Of a DNA stretch of 64,000 bases, positions 17,153 to 25,364 are shown in pieces; the stretch's first letter is position 1, and each line of letters begins with the position of its first letter. Origin of the DNA: CAWKGC01 sp963849005 (GTDB taxonomy: Bacteria; Pseudomonadota; Gammaproteobacteria; Burkholderiales; Usitatibacteraceae). The DNA lies in contig CAWKGC010000022.1 of assembly GCA_963849005.1 (NCBI GenBank), forward strand, positions 186,001-250,000, read 5' to 3'. The notes beneath the pieces are model-generated. The model was not told the DNA's origin, did no database searches, and saw only the letters and a program-made list of their open reading frames with translations. Made by a program: the position numbers and the translations under genes.

Positions 17153-17596
17153 TCAAGCGGCAGCCTCCATTTTCCTCTTCAATGCCTCGGGGATCTCAAC
17201 CGGCTTGAATCCCTCCGCCGTGACGCAAGCCACGGTCACCCTGGCCCGCAGGAGCACTTCGCCCTCGCGGCGGATCTCCTGCTGGAACACGCAGCGCACC
17301 TTGCCCAGCGACTCGACCTGCACGCTTACCGCGATGGCATCGTCCAGCCGGGCGGGCTTCACGAACTCGACCGCCATCGAACTGACGACGAACACGATCC
17401 TGTGCACGCGCCCCAGCGCCTGGTGGTCGAAACCGAGATGCCGCAGCCATTCCGTCCGGGCGCGCTCCAGGAACTTGAGGTACTCGCCGTGATAGACCAC
17501 GCCGCCTGCGTCGGTGTTCTCGAAATAGACCCGCACCGGGAAGGAATAGACGAAAAGTTCCGGCTGCAGGGCCGGCTTGACGGCGATCTTGCTCAC
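17153..17596 (-). CDS. ybgC: Tol-Pal associated acyl-CoA thioesterase YbgC
   Basis: 147-residue hot-dog thioesterase. The active-site segment is VYFENTDAGGVVYHGEYLKFLERARTEW, with the catalytic Asp in NTDAGG. It hydrolyses acyl-CoA or acyl-ACP thioesters and is regularly the first gene of tol-pal operons. Its start overlaps the ruvB stop by four bases, tying the ruv and tol genes into one transcript. Confidence 0.93.
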   Translation of the reverse strand: MSKIAVKPALQPELFVYSFPVRVYFENTDAGGVVYHGEYLKFLERARTEWLRHLGFDHQALGRVHRIVFVVSSMAVEFVKPARLDDAIAVSVQVESLGKVRCVFQQEIRREGEVLLRARVTVACVTAEGFKPVEIPEALKRKMEAAA

Positions 17597-18627
17597 GGGA
17601 ACAGCTCTCCTTCCACCGGGCCGGGACCGCCGCTGATGCCGAAGTGCTGGTAGGCGAGCGCGGTGGCGATACGCCCGCGCTGGGTGCGTTGCAGGTAGCC
17701 CTGCTGGATCAGGAAGGGCTCGAGCACGTCCTCGATGGTGTCGCGCTCCTCTCCTATCGCCGCGGCGAGGTTCTCGACCCCTACAGGGCCTCCCGCGAAT
17801 TTCTCCATGACCGCGAGCAGGAGCTTGCGGTCCATCATGTCGAGCCCGACGACGTCGACGTCGAGCATGCGCAGGGCGAGGTCGGCCACATCGCTCGTGA
17901 CCCGCCCGTCGGCCTTGACCTCGGCAAAATCGCGCACGCGCCTGAGCAGGCGGTTGGCGATGCGCGGGGTCCCGCGCGAGCGCTTCGCGATCTCGAAGGC
18001 GCCGTCCTCCGCGATCTCCACCTTGAGCAGCCGCGCCGAGCGCGTCACGATCTGCTTCAGTTCGGACGCCGAGTAGAACTCCAGCCGCGCGACGATCCCG
18101 AAGCGATCGCGCAGCGGATTGGTGAGCATGCCGGCACGCGTGGTCGCGCCGACCAGCGTGAACGCAGGGAGGTCCAGCTTGACCGAGCGCGCCGCCGGGC
18201 CTTCGCCGATCATGAGGTCGATCTGGAAGTCCTCGAGCGCCGGGTAGAGGATTTCCTCCACGACCGGATTCAGGCGATGGATCTCGTCGATGAACAGGAC
18301 GTCATTGGGCTCGAGGTTGGTGAGGATCGCGGCAAGGTCGCCGGCGCGCTCGAGCACCGGACCCGAAGTCGAGCGCAGGTTCACGCCCATCTCCCGGGCG
18401 ATGATGTGCGCGAGAGTCGTCTTGCCCAGTCCCGGCGGGCCGAACAGCAATGCGTGATCGAGCGGTTCCTTGCGCTGCCGGGCGGCGGAAATGAATATCG
18501 AGAGCTGCTCCCGGATCTTCTCCTGGCCGACGTACTCGTCGAGCTGGCGGGGGCGAAGCGCGCGCTCCTCGCCCTCTTCGAGCGGGGAGGCGGGGCTGCC
18601 TGCAATGAGGCGATCGGTCTCGATCAC
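17593..18627 (-). CDS. ruvB: Holliday junction branch-migration ATPase RuvB
   Basis: 344-residue AAA+ protein: Walker A GPPGLGKTTLAH, Walker B LFIDEIHRLNP, sensor TTRAGMLTNPLRDRFG with the arginine finger region, and a C-terminal winged helix (EPFLIQQGYLQRTQRGR). Hexameric rings pump DNA through the RuvA-bound junction. Length and motifs are standard. It overlaps ruvA by four bases. Confidence 0.97.
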   Translation of the reverse strand: MIETDRLIAGSPASPLEEGEERALRPRQLDEYVGQEKIREQLSIFISAARQRKEPLDHALLFGPPGLGKTTLAHIIAREMGVNLRSTSGPVLERAGDLAAILTNLEPNDVLFIDEIHRLNPVVEEILYPALEDFQIDLMIGEGPAARSVKLDLPAFTLVGATTRAGMLTNPLRDRFGIVARLEFYSASELKQIVTRSARLLKVEIAEDGAFEIAKRSRGTPRIANRLLRRVRDFAEVKADGRVTSDVADLALRMLDVDVVGLDMMDRKLLLAVMEKFAGGPVGVENLAAAIGEERDTIEDVLEPFLIQQGYLQRTQRGRIATALAYQHFGISGGPGPVEGELFP

Positions 18628-19196
18628 GGCTTGGCCAGGGACTTGAGTGCCTGCCGGATCGCGTCTGCGAGCGGCAGGTCGGGCGGCAGTTGCCTGATGG
18701 CAGCCGACGCCTCGCGGTCATTGTAGCCGAGCGAGAGCAGCGCATTGAGGACATCGCTGCCGACGCTCTTGCCCGGCGCGCTCGCCGCAGCGACGGCGCC
18801 CAGCTTGTCGCGCAATTCGAGCACGATGCGCTCGGCCGTTTTCTTGCCGATGCCCGGGACCTTGGTGAGCCGCGCCGCGTCCTCGCTTGCCACCGCGACG
18901 GCGAGGTCGTCCGTGGAGAGCCCGGAGAGCACCGCGAGCGCCACTTTCGGCCCCACGCCGTTCACTTTCAGCAATTGGCGGAATGCCGCGCGTTCCTTTT
19001 GCGTGAGGAACCCGAACAGCAGGTGGGCATCGTCGCGCACGACCATGTGCGTGAACAGCTCCACCGCCTCGCCCGCCCGCGGCAGGTTGTAGAACGTGCT
19101 CATCGGCACGTCGATCTCGTAGCCCACGCCATGCGCGATGACCACCAGCTGCGGCGGATTCTTCTCGACAAGCATCCCGGCGATTCTTCCGATCAT
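18624..19196 (-). CDS. ruvA: Holliday junction DNA-binding protein RuvA
   Basis: 190 residues: an N-terminal OB-fold beginning MIGRIAGMLVEK, two helix-hairpin-helix motifs (VNGVGPKVALAVLSG and VPGIGKKTAERIVLELRDKL), and a C-terminal domain III that contacts RuvB. The frame is open to 19280, but MIGRIAG is the universal RuvA start, so I use 19196. Between ruvC and ruvB on the same strand. Confidence 0.96.
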   Translation of the reverse strand: MIGRIAGMLVEKNPPQLVVIAHGVGYEIDVPMSTFYNLPRAGEAVELFTHMVVRDDAHLLFGFLTQKERAAFRQLLKVNGVGPKVALAVLSGLSTDDLAVAVASEDAARLTKVPGIGKKTAERIVLELRDKLGAVAAASAPGKSVGSDVLNALLSLGYNDREASAAIRQLPPDLPLADAIRQALKSLAKP

Positions 19197-19212
19197 CGAC
19201 CAGTCCCCATGC

Positions 19213-19731
19213 TCATGAAAGGCGTCCCTTGCGCACCCGCATTCCCCGAGTGGCAAGCTGGCCCATTCCCAGGCCGCCATGCGCGTGGCAGATGGCGCAG
19301 GCTAGCGCGTCGGCGGCATCGGGGCTCGGGATCCCCGAGAGCTTGAGCAGGCGCTTCACCATTTCCTGGACCTGCTCCTTCCTTGCGTGCCCCTGCCCCA
19401 CGACCGCCTGCTTCACCTGCAGCGCAGTGTATTCCGCCACGGCGAGGCGGTGCAGCACTGCCGCGCAAATGGCCGCTCCACGCGCCTGTCCCAGCAGCAG
19501 GGTGGACTGGGGGTTCACGTTCACGAAGACCTTCTCCACGGCCACCTCCTCGGGCGCATGGGCCTCGATCACCTCGGCGAGGCCTTCGAGGATGGTCTTA
19601 AGCCGCGCCGGGAGTTCCCCGGGCCTGGTACGGATGCACCCGCTGGTCACATAAGCCAGTTGCGTGCCGCGCTTTTCGATCACGCCGAAGCCGGTGACCG
19701 TGAGGCCGGGATCGATGCCCAGGATCCTCAT
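19213..19731 (-). CDS. ruvC: Holliday junction resolvase RuvC
   Basis: 172 residues starting MRILGIDPGLTVTGFGV, with the first catalytic acid in GIDPG; VAVEKVFVNVNPQSTLLLGQARG holds the second, and the C-terminal acid pair is in SPDAADALACAICHAH. It cleaves Holliday junctions after RuvAB branch migration. The start overlaps the stop of the upstream acetyltransferase (ATGA, 19728-19731). Confidence 0.96.
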   Translation of the reverse strand: MRILGIDPGLTVTGFGVIEKRGTQLAYVTSGCIRTRPGELPARLKTILEGLAEVIEAHAPEEVAVEKVFVNVNPQSTLLLGQARGAAICAAVLHRLAVAEYTALQVKQAVVGQGHARKEQVQEMVKRLLKLSGIPSPDAADALACAICHAHGGLGMGQLATRGMRVRKGRLS

Positions 19732-20318
19732 GCGGCGCCCTCTTCCGGAAACACCATCGCGTACATGCACGCGTCGGCGAGGCGTCCCGTGACGTCCCGG
19801 CGACGATTTCGCATCACCCCTTCGAGCGAGAATCCCGCCTTTGCCGCCACTCGGCGGCTGGCAAGGTTGCGCGCGTCCGACGTGATCTCGATGCGATGGG
19901 CGCCGAGGTGCGCCCGGGCAAAGGCGGCCAGGCCGATGGTGGCTTCGGTCGCGAACCCGCGCGCGGTGCGGGAGCTCCGCGTCCAGTAGCCGATCTCGAA
20001 CTTCGGCACATCCCAGTCGATCGTGTGCAGGCCGCCCTTGCCGACGAACTCCCCGCCATCGCGGTCGAAAAAGCAGAAATCGAGGATCTCGCGCGCCAGC
20101 CACTTCTCGCGGGCGCCGCGGCAATGCGCCGCGGAATCCCCGGCGCTCGGCACAGGGTGGGTCCAGGGCATCCACGGCAGCAATTCCGGGAGGGACTCGA
20201 TGACGGCCTCGTGAACCGCATGTTCGTGGCAGTCACGCGTTGCGCGAAGCTGAAGGCGAGGCGTCTCGATCGCTTCGGGGATCTCGAGCTTGAGCGCGCC
20301 AACGAGGCCGGCGGCCAT
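19728..20318 (-). CDS. GNAT-family N-acetyltransferase (RimJ/RimL type)
   Basis: 196 residues with the RimL-type layout: IETPRLQLRATRDCHEHAVHEAV at the N-terminus, GYWTRSSRTARGFATEATIGLAAFA (acetyl-CoA binding loop, here R-x-x-R-G-x-A in place of the usual Q-x-x-G-x-G/A) and NLASRRVAAKAGFSLEGVMRN. It should transfer acetyl groups to an amine, possibly a protein N-terminus; substrate unknown. It shares four bases with ruvC and one base with yebC, so it probably belongs to the same transcript. Confidence 0.85.
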   Translation of the reverse strand: MAAGLVGALKLEIPEAIETPRLQLRATRDCHEHAVHEAVIESLPELLPWMPWTHPVPSAGDSAAHCRGAREKWLAREILDFCFFDRDGGEFVGKGGLHTIDWDVPKFEIGYWTRSSRTARGFATEATIGLAAFARAHLGAHRIEITSDARNLASRRVAAKAGFSLEGVMRNRRRDVTGRLADACMYAMVFPEEGAA

Positions 20319-21046
20319 CAGTCCCCTTCTATCACCGCAGTGGTATAGACGTCCTGGACATCGTCGAGGCCCTCGATCGCGTCGAGCAGCCTTTGCATCC
20401 TCGCCGCATCGTCTCCCGAGAGCACGGTCTCGGTGGCGGGCTTCATCGTGACTTCGGCAAACTCCGACTTGAAGCCGGCCTTCTCGAGCTTCGCGCGAAC
20501 GTCGGGGAAGTCATAGGGCCCGGTGAGGACTTCGATCGATCCATCCTCGCTGGCAACCACGTCCTCGGCGCCGGCGTCGAGCGCCGCCTCCAACAGCCTG
20601 TCCTCGCTGGTTCCGGGCGCGAACACCAGCTGGCCGCAATGCTTGAACAGGAACGCAACCGAGCCGTCGGTGCCCATGTTCCCGCCGTGCTTGCTGAAGG
20701 CGTGCCGCACGTCGGCGACGGTGCGCACGCGATTGTCGGTGAGGCAGTCGACCATCACCGCCGCGCCGGCGATCCCGTAGCCTTCGTAGCGGATTTCCTC
20801 GTAGGTCACGCCTTCCAGGTCACCGGTGCCGCGCTTGATCGCGCGCTCGATGTTGTCCTTCGGCATGTTGTTCTCGTTGGCCTTGTCGACCGCGAGGCGC
20901 AGCCGCGGGTTCATGGCGGGATCTCCCCCGCCCATGCGCGAGGCAACGGTGATTTCCTTGATCAGGCGGGTGAAGACCTTGCCGCGCTTTGCATCCTGGC
21001 GTCCCTTGCGGTGCTGGATGTTCGCCCACTTGCTGTGACCTGCCAT
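20318..21046 (-). CDS. yebC: YebC/PmpR-family protein
   Basis: 242 residues beginning MAGHSKWANIQHRKGRQDAKRG, the invariant YebC N-terminus, with the DNRVRTVADVRHAFSKHGGN segment in the middle. Members are cytoplasmic; some bind DNA as regulators, and recent work assigns members of this family to relief of ribosome stalling at proline stretches. Placement directly upstream of ruvC is conserved in many proteobacteria. First gene of the long minus-strand run ending at queC. Confidence 0.95.
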   Translation of the reverse strand: MAGHSKWANIQHRKGRQDAKRGKVFTRLIKEITVASRMGGGDPAMNPRLRLAVDKANENNMPKDNIERAIKRGTGDLEGVTYEEIRYEGYGIAGAAVMVDCLTDNRVRTVADVRHAFSKHGGNMGTDGSVAFLFKHCGQLVFAPGTSEDRLLEAALDAGAEDVVASEDGSIEVLTGPYDFPDVRAKLEKAGFKSEFAEVTMKPATETVLSGDDAARMQRLLDAIEGLDDVQDVYTTAVIEGD

Positions 21047-21123
21047 CGGCTTCGCTGTCGTTACAGTTTTCGAAGGCGTAATGGTAACATTCGAGGCATT
21101 CCCCCCTCAGGAAAAACACCCCC

Positions 21124-22608
21124 GTGCCGCACCCGCTGCTCGTCGCAAAAACGGCGAAACTCGAACTGGCCCTGCTTCCCGCAATGGGCAATCGACACGG
21201 CCTGATCGCCGGCGCGACCGGCACCGGCAAGACGGTGACCCTGCAAACGCTCGCCGAGCAGTTCAGCGCGATCGGCGTGCCGGTGTTCATGGCGGACGTG
21301 AAGGGCGACCTTTCCGGGCTGGCGAAGAAGGCGGGCGATGGCAACAAGAAGGTCGCCGAGCGGGTGAAAGAGCTCAAGCTCACCGACTGGCAACCGACTG
21401 CGTTCCCGGTGACCTTCTGGGACGTGTTCGGCGAGCAAGGCCATCCGGTGCGCACGACGGTTTCCGAAATGGGGCCGCTGCTCCTCGCGCGCATCCTGAA
21501 CCTGAACGACACGCAGGAAGGCGTGCTCACGGCGGTGTTCAAGGTTGCCGACGACAACGGCCTGCTGCTGCTCGACCTGAAGGACCTGCGCGCCGCGCTG
21601 CAGTTCGTCGGCGACAGCGCCGCGCAGTTGAAGACGCAGTACGGCAACATTTCCACCGCCAGCGTCGGGGCCATCCAGCGCGGGCTCCTCACGCTGGAAT
21701 CGCAGGGCGGGGAGAAGTTCTTCGGCGAACCGGCGCTGGCGCTGGACGACCTCATGCAGACCGACTCCGAAGGCCGGGGCGTGGTCAACATCCTCGCCTC
21801 GGACAAGTTGCTGGCCAGTCCGCGCGTCTATTCCACGCTTCTCCTGTGGCTGCTCTCGGAACTCTACGAAAACCTTCCCGAGATCGGCGACCCCGACAGG
21901 CCCAAGCTGGTATTTTTCTTTGACGAAGCCCACCTGCTGTTCAACGAGGCGCCCAAGGCGCTGCTGGAAAAGATCGAGCAGGTGGTGCGCCTGGTCCGCT
22001 CCAAGGGCGTGGGCGTGTATTTCATCAGCCAGAATCCCCTCGACATTCCCGATACCGTGCTCGGCCAGTTGGGCAACCGGGTCCAGCACGCGCTGCGCGC
22101 GTTCACGCCTCGCGACCAGCAGGCGGTCAAGTCGGCCGCGACGACTTTCAGGCAGAACCCCAAGCTCAAGGTCGAAGAAGTCATCACGCAACTCGCCGTT
22201 GGCGAAGCGCTGGTGTCTTTCCTCGACGAGAAGGGACGGCCCACCGTCGTCGAGCGTGCGTTCATCGTGCCACCCCGCTCCCAGATCGGGCCGGTGAGCG
22301 CGGAGGAGCGGCGCAAAGTCATGGACGGCTCGATCGTCGCCGGCCACTACGAAAAGGCGGTGGACCGGGAATCCGCATACGAGAAGCTCAAGGGGCGCGC
22401 CGGGGAAAAGACCGAGGGCAACGCGTCTGCAGGAGGCCTGGGCGGCATCCTCGACACGCTCGGGATGGGCGGCGGCGCCACGAAGGGCCGCACGCGGGAA
22501 AGTCCGGTCGAGGCGATGGCAAAGAGTGCGGCGCGCGCGATGGGCAGCGAGGTAGGCAGGCGCATCATTCGTGGCGTGCTGGGCGGCATCTTTGGCGGCA
22601 AGCGCTAG
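21124..22608 (+). CDS. HerA-like DUF853 ATPase (YjgR family)
   Basis: 494 residues. Walker A is GATGTGKT at residues 30-37, Walker B VFFFDEAHLLF near 265; the C-terminal MGSEVGRRIIRGVLGGIFGG is typical. The DUF853 family is related to the HerA/FtsK helicases, but no process is firmly assigned. The start is a GTG at 21124, which gives the standard short N-terminus before LLPAMGNRHGLIAG; AGGA lies upstream. slmA follows after 23 bases on the same strand. Confidence 0.9.
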   Translation: MPHPLLVAKTAKLELALLPAMGNRHGLIAGATGTGKTVTLQTLAEQFSAIGVPVFMADVKGDLSGLAKKAGDGNKKVAERVKELKLTDWQPTAFPVTFWDVFGEQGHPVRTTVSEMGPLLLARILNLNDTQEGVLTAVFKVADDNGLLLLDLKDLRAALQFVGDSAAQLKTQYGNISTASVGAIQRGLLTLESQGGEKFFGEPALALDDLMQTDSEGRGVVNILASDKLLASPRVYSTLLLWLLSELYENLPEIGDPDRPKLVFFFDEAHLLFNEAPKALLEKIEQVVRLVRSKGVGVYFISQNPLDIPDTVLGQLGNRVQHALRAFTPRDQQAVKSAATTFRQNPKLKVEEVITQLAVGEALVSFLDEKGRPTVVERAFIVPPRSQIGPVSAEERRKVMDGSIVAGHYEKAVDRESAYEKLKGRAGEKTEGNASAGGLGGILDTLGMGGGATKGRTRESPVEAMAKSAARAMGSEVGRRIIRGVLGGIFGGKR

Positions 22609-22631
22609 CCGGACGGAACCAAGGGGGAGCG

Positions 22632-23204
22632 ATGGCGAAGACCGGGGAAAGGCGCAACCAGATCCTGCACGCGTTGGCCACGATGCTCGAGCATCCGAAG
22701 GGCGAGCGCGTCACCACGGCGCTGCTTGCGGCCAGGCTCGAGGTTTCCGAGGCCGCCTTGTACCGGCATTTCGCGAGCAAGGCGCAGATGTTCGAGGGCT
22801 TGATCGAGTTCGTCGAGACAACCCTGTTCTCGCTGGTGAACAAGATCCAGGCCGAGGAGCCCGATGGGCTGAAGCAGGTCGAAGCGACGGTGGCCACCCT
22901 GCTCGGTTTCGCGCTCAAGAATCCGGGCATGACCCGGGTGCTGATCGGAGACGCGCTCGTGAACGAGGACGAACGCCTGCAGGCGAGGGTCAACCAGTTG
23001 ATCGATCGACTTGAGGCGAGCCTCAGGCAGAGCACCCGGCTTGCCGTCACCGAAGGCAAGCTCCCGGCGGACTGGGACGTCAACGGCTATGCCAACGCGC
23101 TGGTCGATTTCGTGATCGGCCGCTGGCACCAGTTTGCCAAGAGCGGCTTCAAGCGCTCGCCGATGGACGGCTGGCCCCAGGCCTGGCGAATCTTCAGCGC
23201 CTGA
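22632..23204 (+). CDS. slmA: Nucleoid occlusion factor SlmA (TetR family)
   Basis: 190 residues. A TetR-type helix-turn-helix (TTALLAARLEVSEAALYRHFASKAQMFEGLIEF, about 28-62) is followed by an all-helical domain with FALKNPGMTRVLIGDALVNEDERLQARVNQL, the SlmA signature. In E. coli, DNA-bound SlmA blocks FtsZ assembly over the chromosome. It follows the HerA-like gene closely, so the two may be cotranscribed. Confidence 0.9.
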   Translation: MAKTGERRNQILHALATMLEHPKGERVTTALLAARLEVSEAALYRHFASKAQMFEGLIEFVETTLFSLVNKIQAEEPDGLKQVEATVATLLGFALKNPGMTRVLIGDALVNEDERLQARVNQLIDRLEASLRQSTRLAVTEGKLPADWDVNGYANALVDFVIGRWHQFAKSGFKRSPMDGWPQAWRIFSA

Positions 23205-23236
23205 AATCCGTTCCCGGGTCCACGCGCCGGCCGAAG

Positions 23237-23845
23237 ATGCAAGACGACGAACTGCCGGAGCTGCAAACCGAGCGCCTGGTCCTGCGTCATTCGCGTCCCG
23301 GGATGGAGGAGGCGATGGCCAGCTTCCTTGCCGAGAATGAAGCCGGGCATTTCGACCGGTGGAGCCCGCCGCTCGCGCCCGCGTTTTTCACCGCGGCGTT
23401 CTGGGAAGGAAGGCTGAGGCAGGAGGTCGATGACTTCCACCGCGACGTCGCCGTGCGCTTCGTGATGCAACTGCGCGCTGACGAGGCGCGCATCGTCGGC
23501 AGCTTCGGCTACACCCAGGTCTTTCGCGGCCCATTCCAGGCCTGCTACCTCGGCTTCAAGATCGCCCGGTCCTGCGAAGGCAAGGGATTGATGCGGGAAG
23601 CGTTGCAGGCCGGCAACGCCTTCATGTTCTCGGGCAGGCGCGTGCACCGCATCATGGCCAACCACGTTCCGGACAACGGGCGCAGCGCGGCCTTGCTGGC
23701 GCGCCTGGGATTCGAGCGAGAAGGCATCGCCCGCGACTACCTCTTCATCAACGGCGCATGGCGGGATCACGTGCTGACCTCCCTCACGAACCCGGGATTC
23801 GACCCGGGATGGATCGAGCCCCTGGGCGCCTTGCCGCCGCGCTAG
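23237..23845 (+). CDS. RimJ/RimL-type GNAT N-acetyltransferase
   Basis: 202 residues with LQTERLVLRHSRPGMEEAMASFL, the acetyl-CoA loop IARSCEGKGLMREALQAGNAFMF, HRIMANHVPDNGRSAALLARLGFEREG and a C-terminal DYLFINGAWRDHVLTSLTN that matches RimJ (ribosomal protein S5 alanine acetyltransferase). It probably acetylates a protein N-terminus; S5 is the best guess. Its stop TAG shares CTAG (23842-23845) with the convergent ATP-grasp gene. Confidence 0.85.
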   Translation: MQDDELPELQTERLVLRHSRPGMEEAMASFLAENEAGHFDRWSPPLAPAFFTAAFWEGRLRQEVDDFHRDVAVRFVMQLRADEARIVGSFGYTQVFRGPFQACYLGFKIARSCEGKGLMREALQAGNAFMFSGRRVHRIMANHVPDNGRSAALLARLGFEREGIARDYLFINGAWRDHVLTSLTNPGFDPGWIEPLGALPPR

Positions 23846-25200
23846 TCCTGCCCTGCGCCAACCTGCGCGAGCAGCGAGTCGAGTCCCGGCACTTCATGGT
23901 CGGCGGGATGGAAGTCGATCGCTTCGCAGATGCGCCGGTATTGCGCGAACATGTCCTCGAAGCCCGCGCCCCCGATATTGCAGACCCCGTAGCGGTAGCT
24001 GCCCAGCCATTTCATTTCCCGCCTGAGGTCCGCGCCGCGCTTCGGATAGACCATGATGCGCGCTGCCGGATGCGCTTGCCGCAGCGCGCGGACCTGGGCC
24101 GCGGAAGGCTGGCGGCGCAGCCCGGCGCCCGTGAAGTCGCGCAGCACGAAGCTCGCCGCGACGCTGCACCGGCCCTGCCTGTGGCGCACTGCGGGATCCT
24201 CCCCCGAATCGAGCGCCAGCGCCGCTTCGAACAGGCTGTAACCGTCGACCCGCTCGAACAGGTCGTAGAACTGGCCGGCGGAGCGCGGATTGATCTCGAC
24301 AACCCGGACAGTGTCCTCGCGCTCATCCCAGATCATCTCGATGTTGAACATGCCGTGGCGAAAGCCGATGCCAGTGACCAGCCTCACCGCAAGCCTCTCC
24401 ATCCGTTCGAGCACCTGCGCAGGCAGCATCGAGGGGTACTGGAAACGCTGGAAATGGTCGGTGCCGGGATACATCAGCGAGTCCACGGTGCCCAGCATGC
24501 GCACCCGGCCCTCGCGCGCGAAGCCGTTGAGCGTCACCTGCCGGCCGGCCATGATCCCTTCGGCGATCAGGTGATAGGGATCGATGGTGTAGGAAGAGCG
24601 CGCCTTCATGACATCGCCAAAGGGCTTCACGAGGCGCTTGATGATGGCGCGCTCGAACCACGCAAAGTCGGCGAGCTCCTGCAATCCGCGAAAGTCGTCG
24701 ACGCGCCTCGCGAGCACCGAGAAGGCCGCCTTCACCGGCTTCACGTAGCACGGATACGGCAGCGGCACATCCTCGCTGCGCGTGAAGTCGAAGGGAATCA
24801 GCCCGTAGGCCGGGTTGGCTTCCGGCGCAATCCTGCCGAATGCCTCCCGGGCGTAATACTTGTGCTGCGCGGTCAGGACTGCCTCCAGCGGCGTGCCTGG
24901 CAGGCCAAGCTCCGATGACACCAGCGCCGCCGTGACCGGGCCGAACTGCTCGTCGGCGGTCGTGACGGCGGCAAGGCCGGCATGGCGGTACTTCGCCGCG
25001 ATGCGCCTGGCGAAGGAAAGCGCGTTGAAAGTGAAGAGCCGCGCATTCCCGGGGAAGCGGAACAAGTCGAAACCCTCGAACCGGAAATCGTAGCGGTCGC
25101 GAAGGCGTTCGTCCTGCGCGGCAGCGAGGTCCCATTCGTCGGGGAACAGGATGAGGATGCGTTTGCGTTCCAAGCGGGGCCTTTTTCCTTCTCGCGCCAT
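23842..25200 (-). CDS. ATP-grasp domain carboxylate-amine ligase of unknown substrate
   Basis: 452 residues. An N-terminal Rossmann-like part (residues 14-110, LFPDEWDLAAAQ) leads into an ATP-grasp fold: YPCYVKPVKAAFSVLARRV carries the ATP-binding lysine and VVEINPRSAGQFYDLFERVDG holds the Glu/Asn magnesium ligands. Such enzymes join a carboxylate to an amine through an acyl phosphate. I cannot name the substrate; no neighbour suggests a pathway. It has no close partner on its strand and is transcribed alone. Confidence 0.8.
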   Translation of the reverse strand: MAREGKRPRLERKRILILFPDEWDLAAAQDERLRDRYDFRFEGFDLFRFPGNARLFTFNALSFARRIAAKYRHAGLAAVTTADEQFGPVTAALVSSELGLPGTPLEAVLTAQHKYYAREAFGRIAPEANPAYGLIPFDFTRSEDVPLPYPCYVKPVKAAFSVLARRVDDFRGLQELADFAWFERAIIKRLVKPFGDVMKARSSYTIDPYHLIAEGIMAGRQVTLNGFAREGRVRMLGTVDSLMYPGTDHFQRFQYPSMLPAQVLERMERLAVRLVTGIGFRHGMFNIEMIWDEREDTVRVVEINPRSAGQFYDLFERVDGYSLFEAALALDSGEDPAVRHRQGRCSVAASFVLRDFTGAGLRRQPSAAQVRALRQAHPAARIMVYPKRGADLRREMKWLGSYRYGVCNIGGAGFEDMFAQYRRICEAIDFHPADHEVPGLDSLLAQVGAGQD

Positions 25201-25317
25201 CGATCGGGCCTGCCGCGAGCGGCCCGCCTCTTTTCTGCCTCAGATACGCGCCACCGCTGTCGGCGGATGAGGAGACTCCTCCCGGCCGCGGAAAAACGCG
25301 TCCAAGGGGGCCAAACG

Positions 25318-25344
25318 AACAAAAGGGCCGTCCGAAGACGGCCC
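25318..25344 (-). terminator. Rho-independent terminator after the sulfide dehydrogenase-like operon
   Basis: GGGCCGTC (25325-25332) pairs with GACGGCCC (25337-25344) around CGAA. On the minus strand it is followed by TTTTGTTCG. It lies 20 bases beyond the stop at 25365. Confidence 0.75.
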
Positions 25345-25364
25345 CGCGAGCCCTCGAGGCACCG

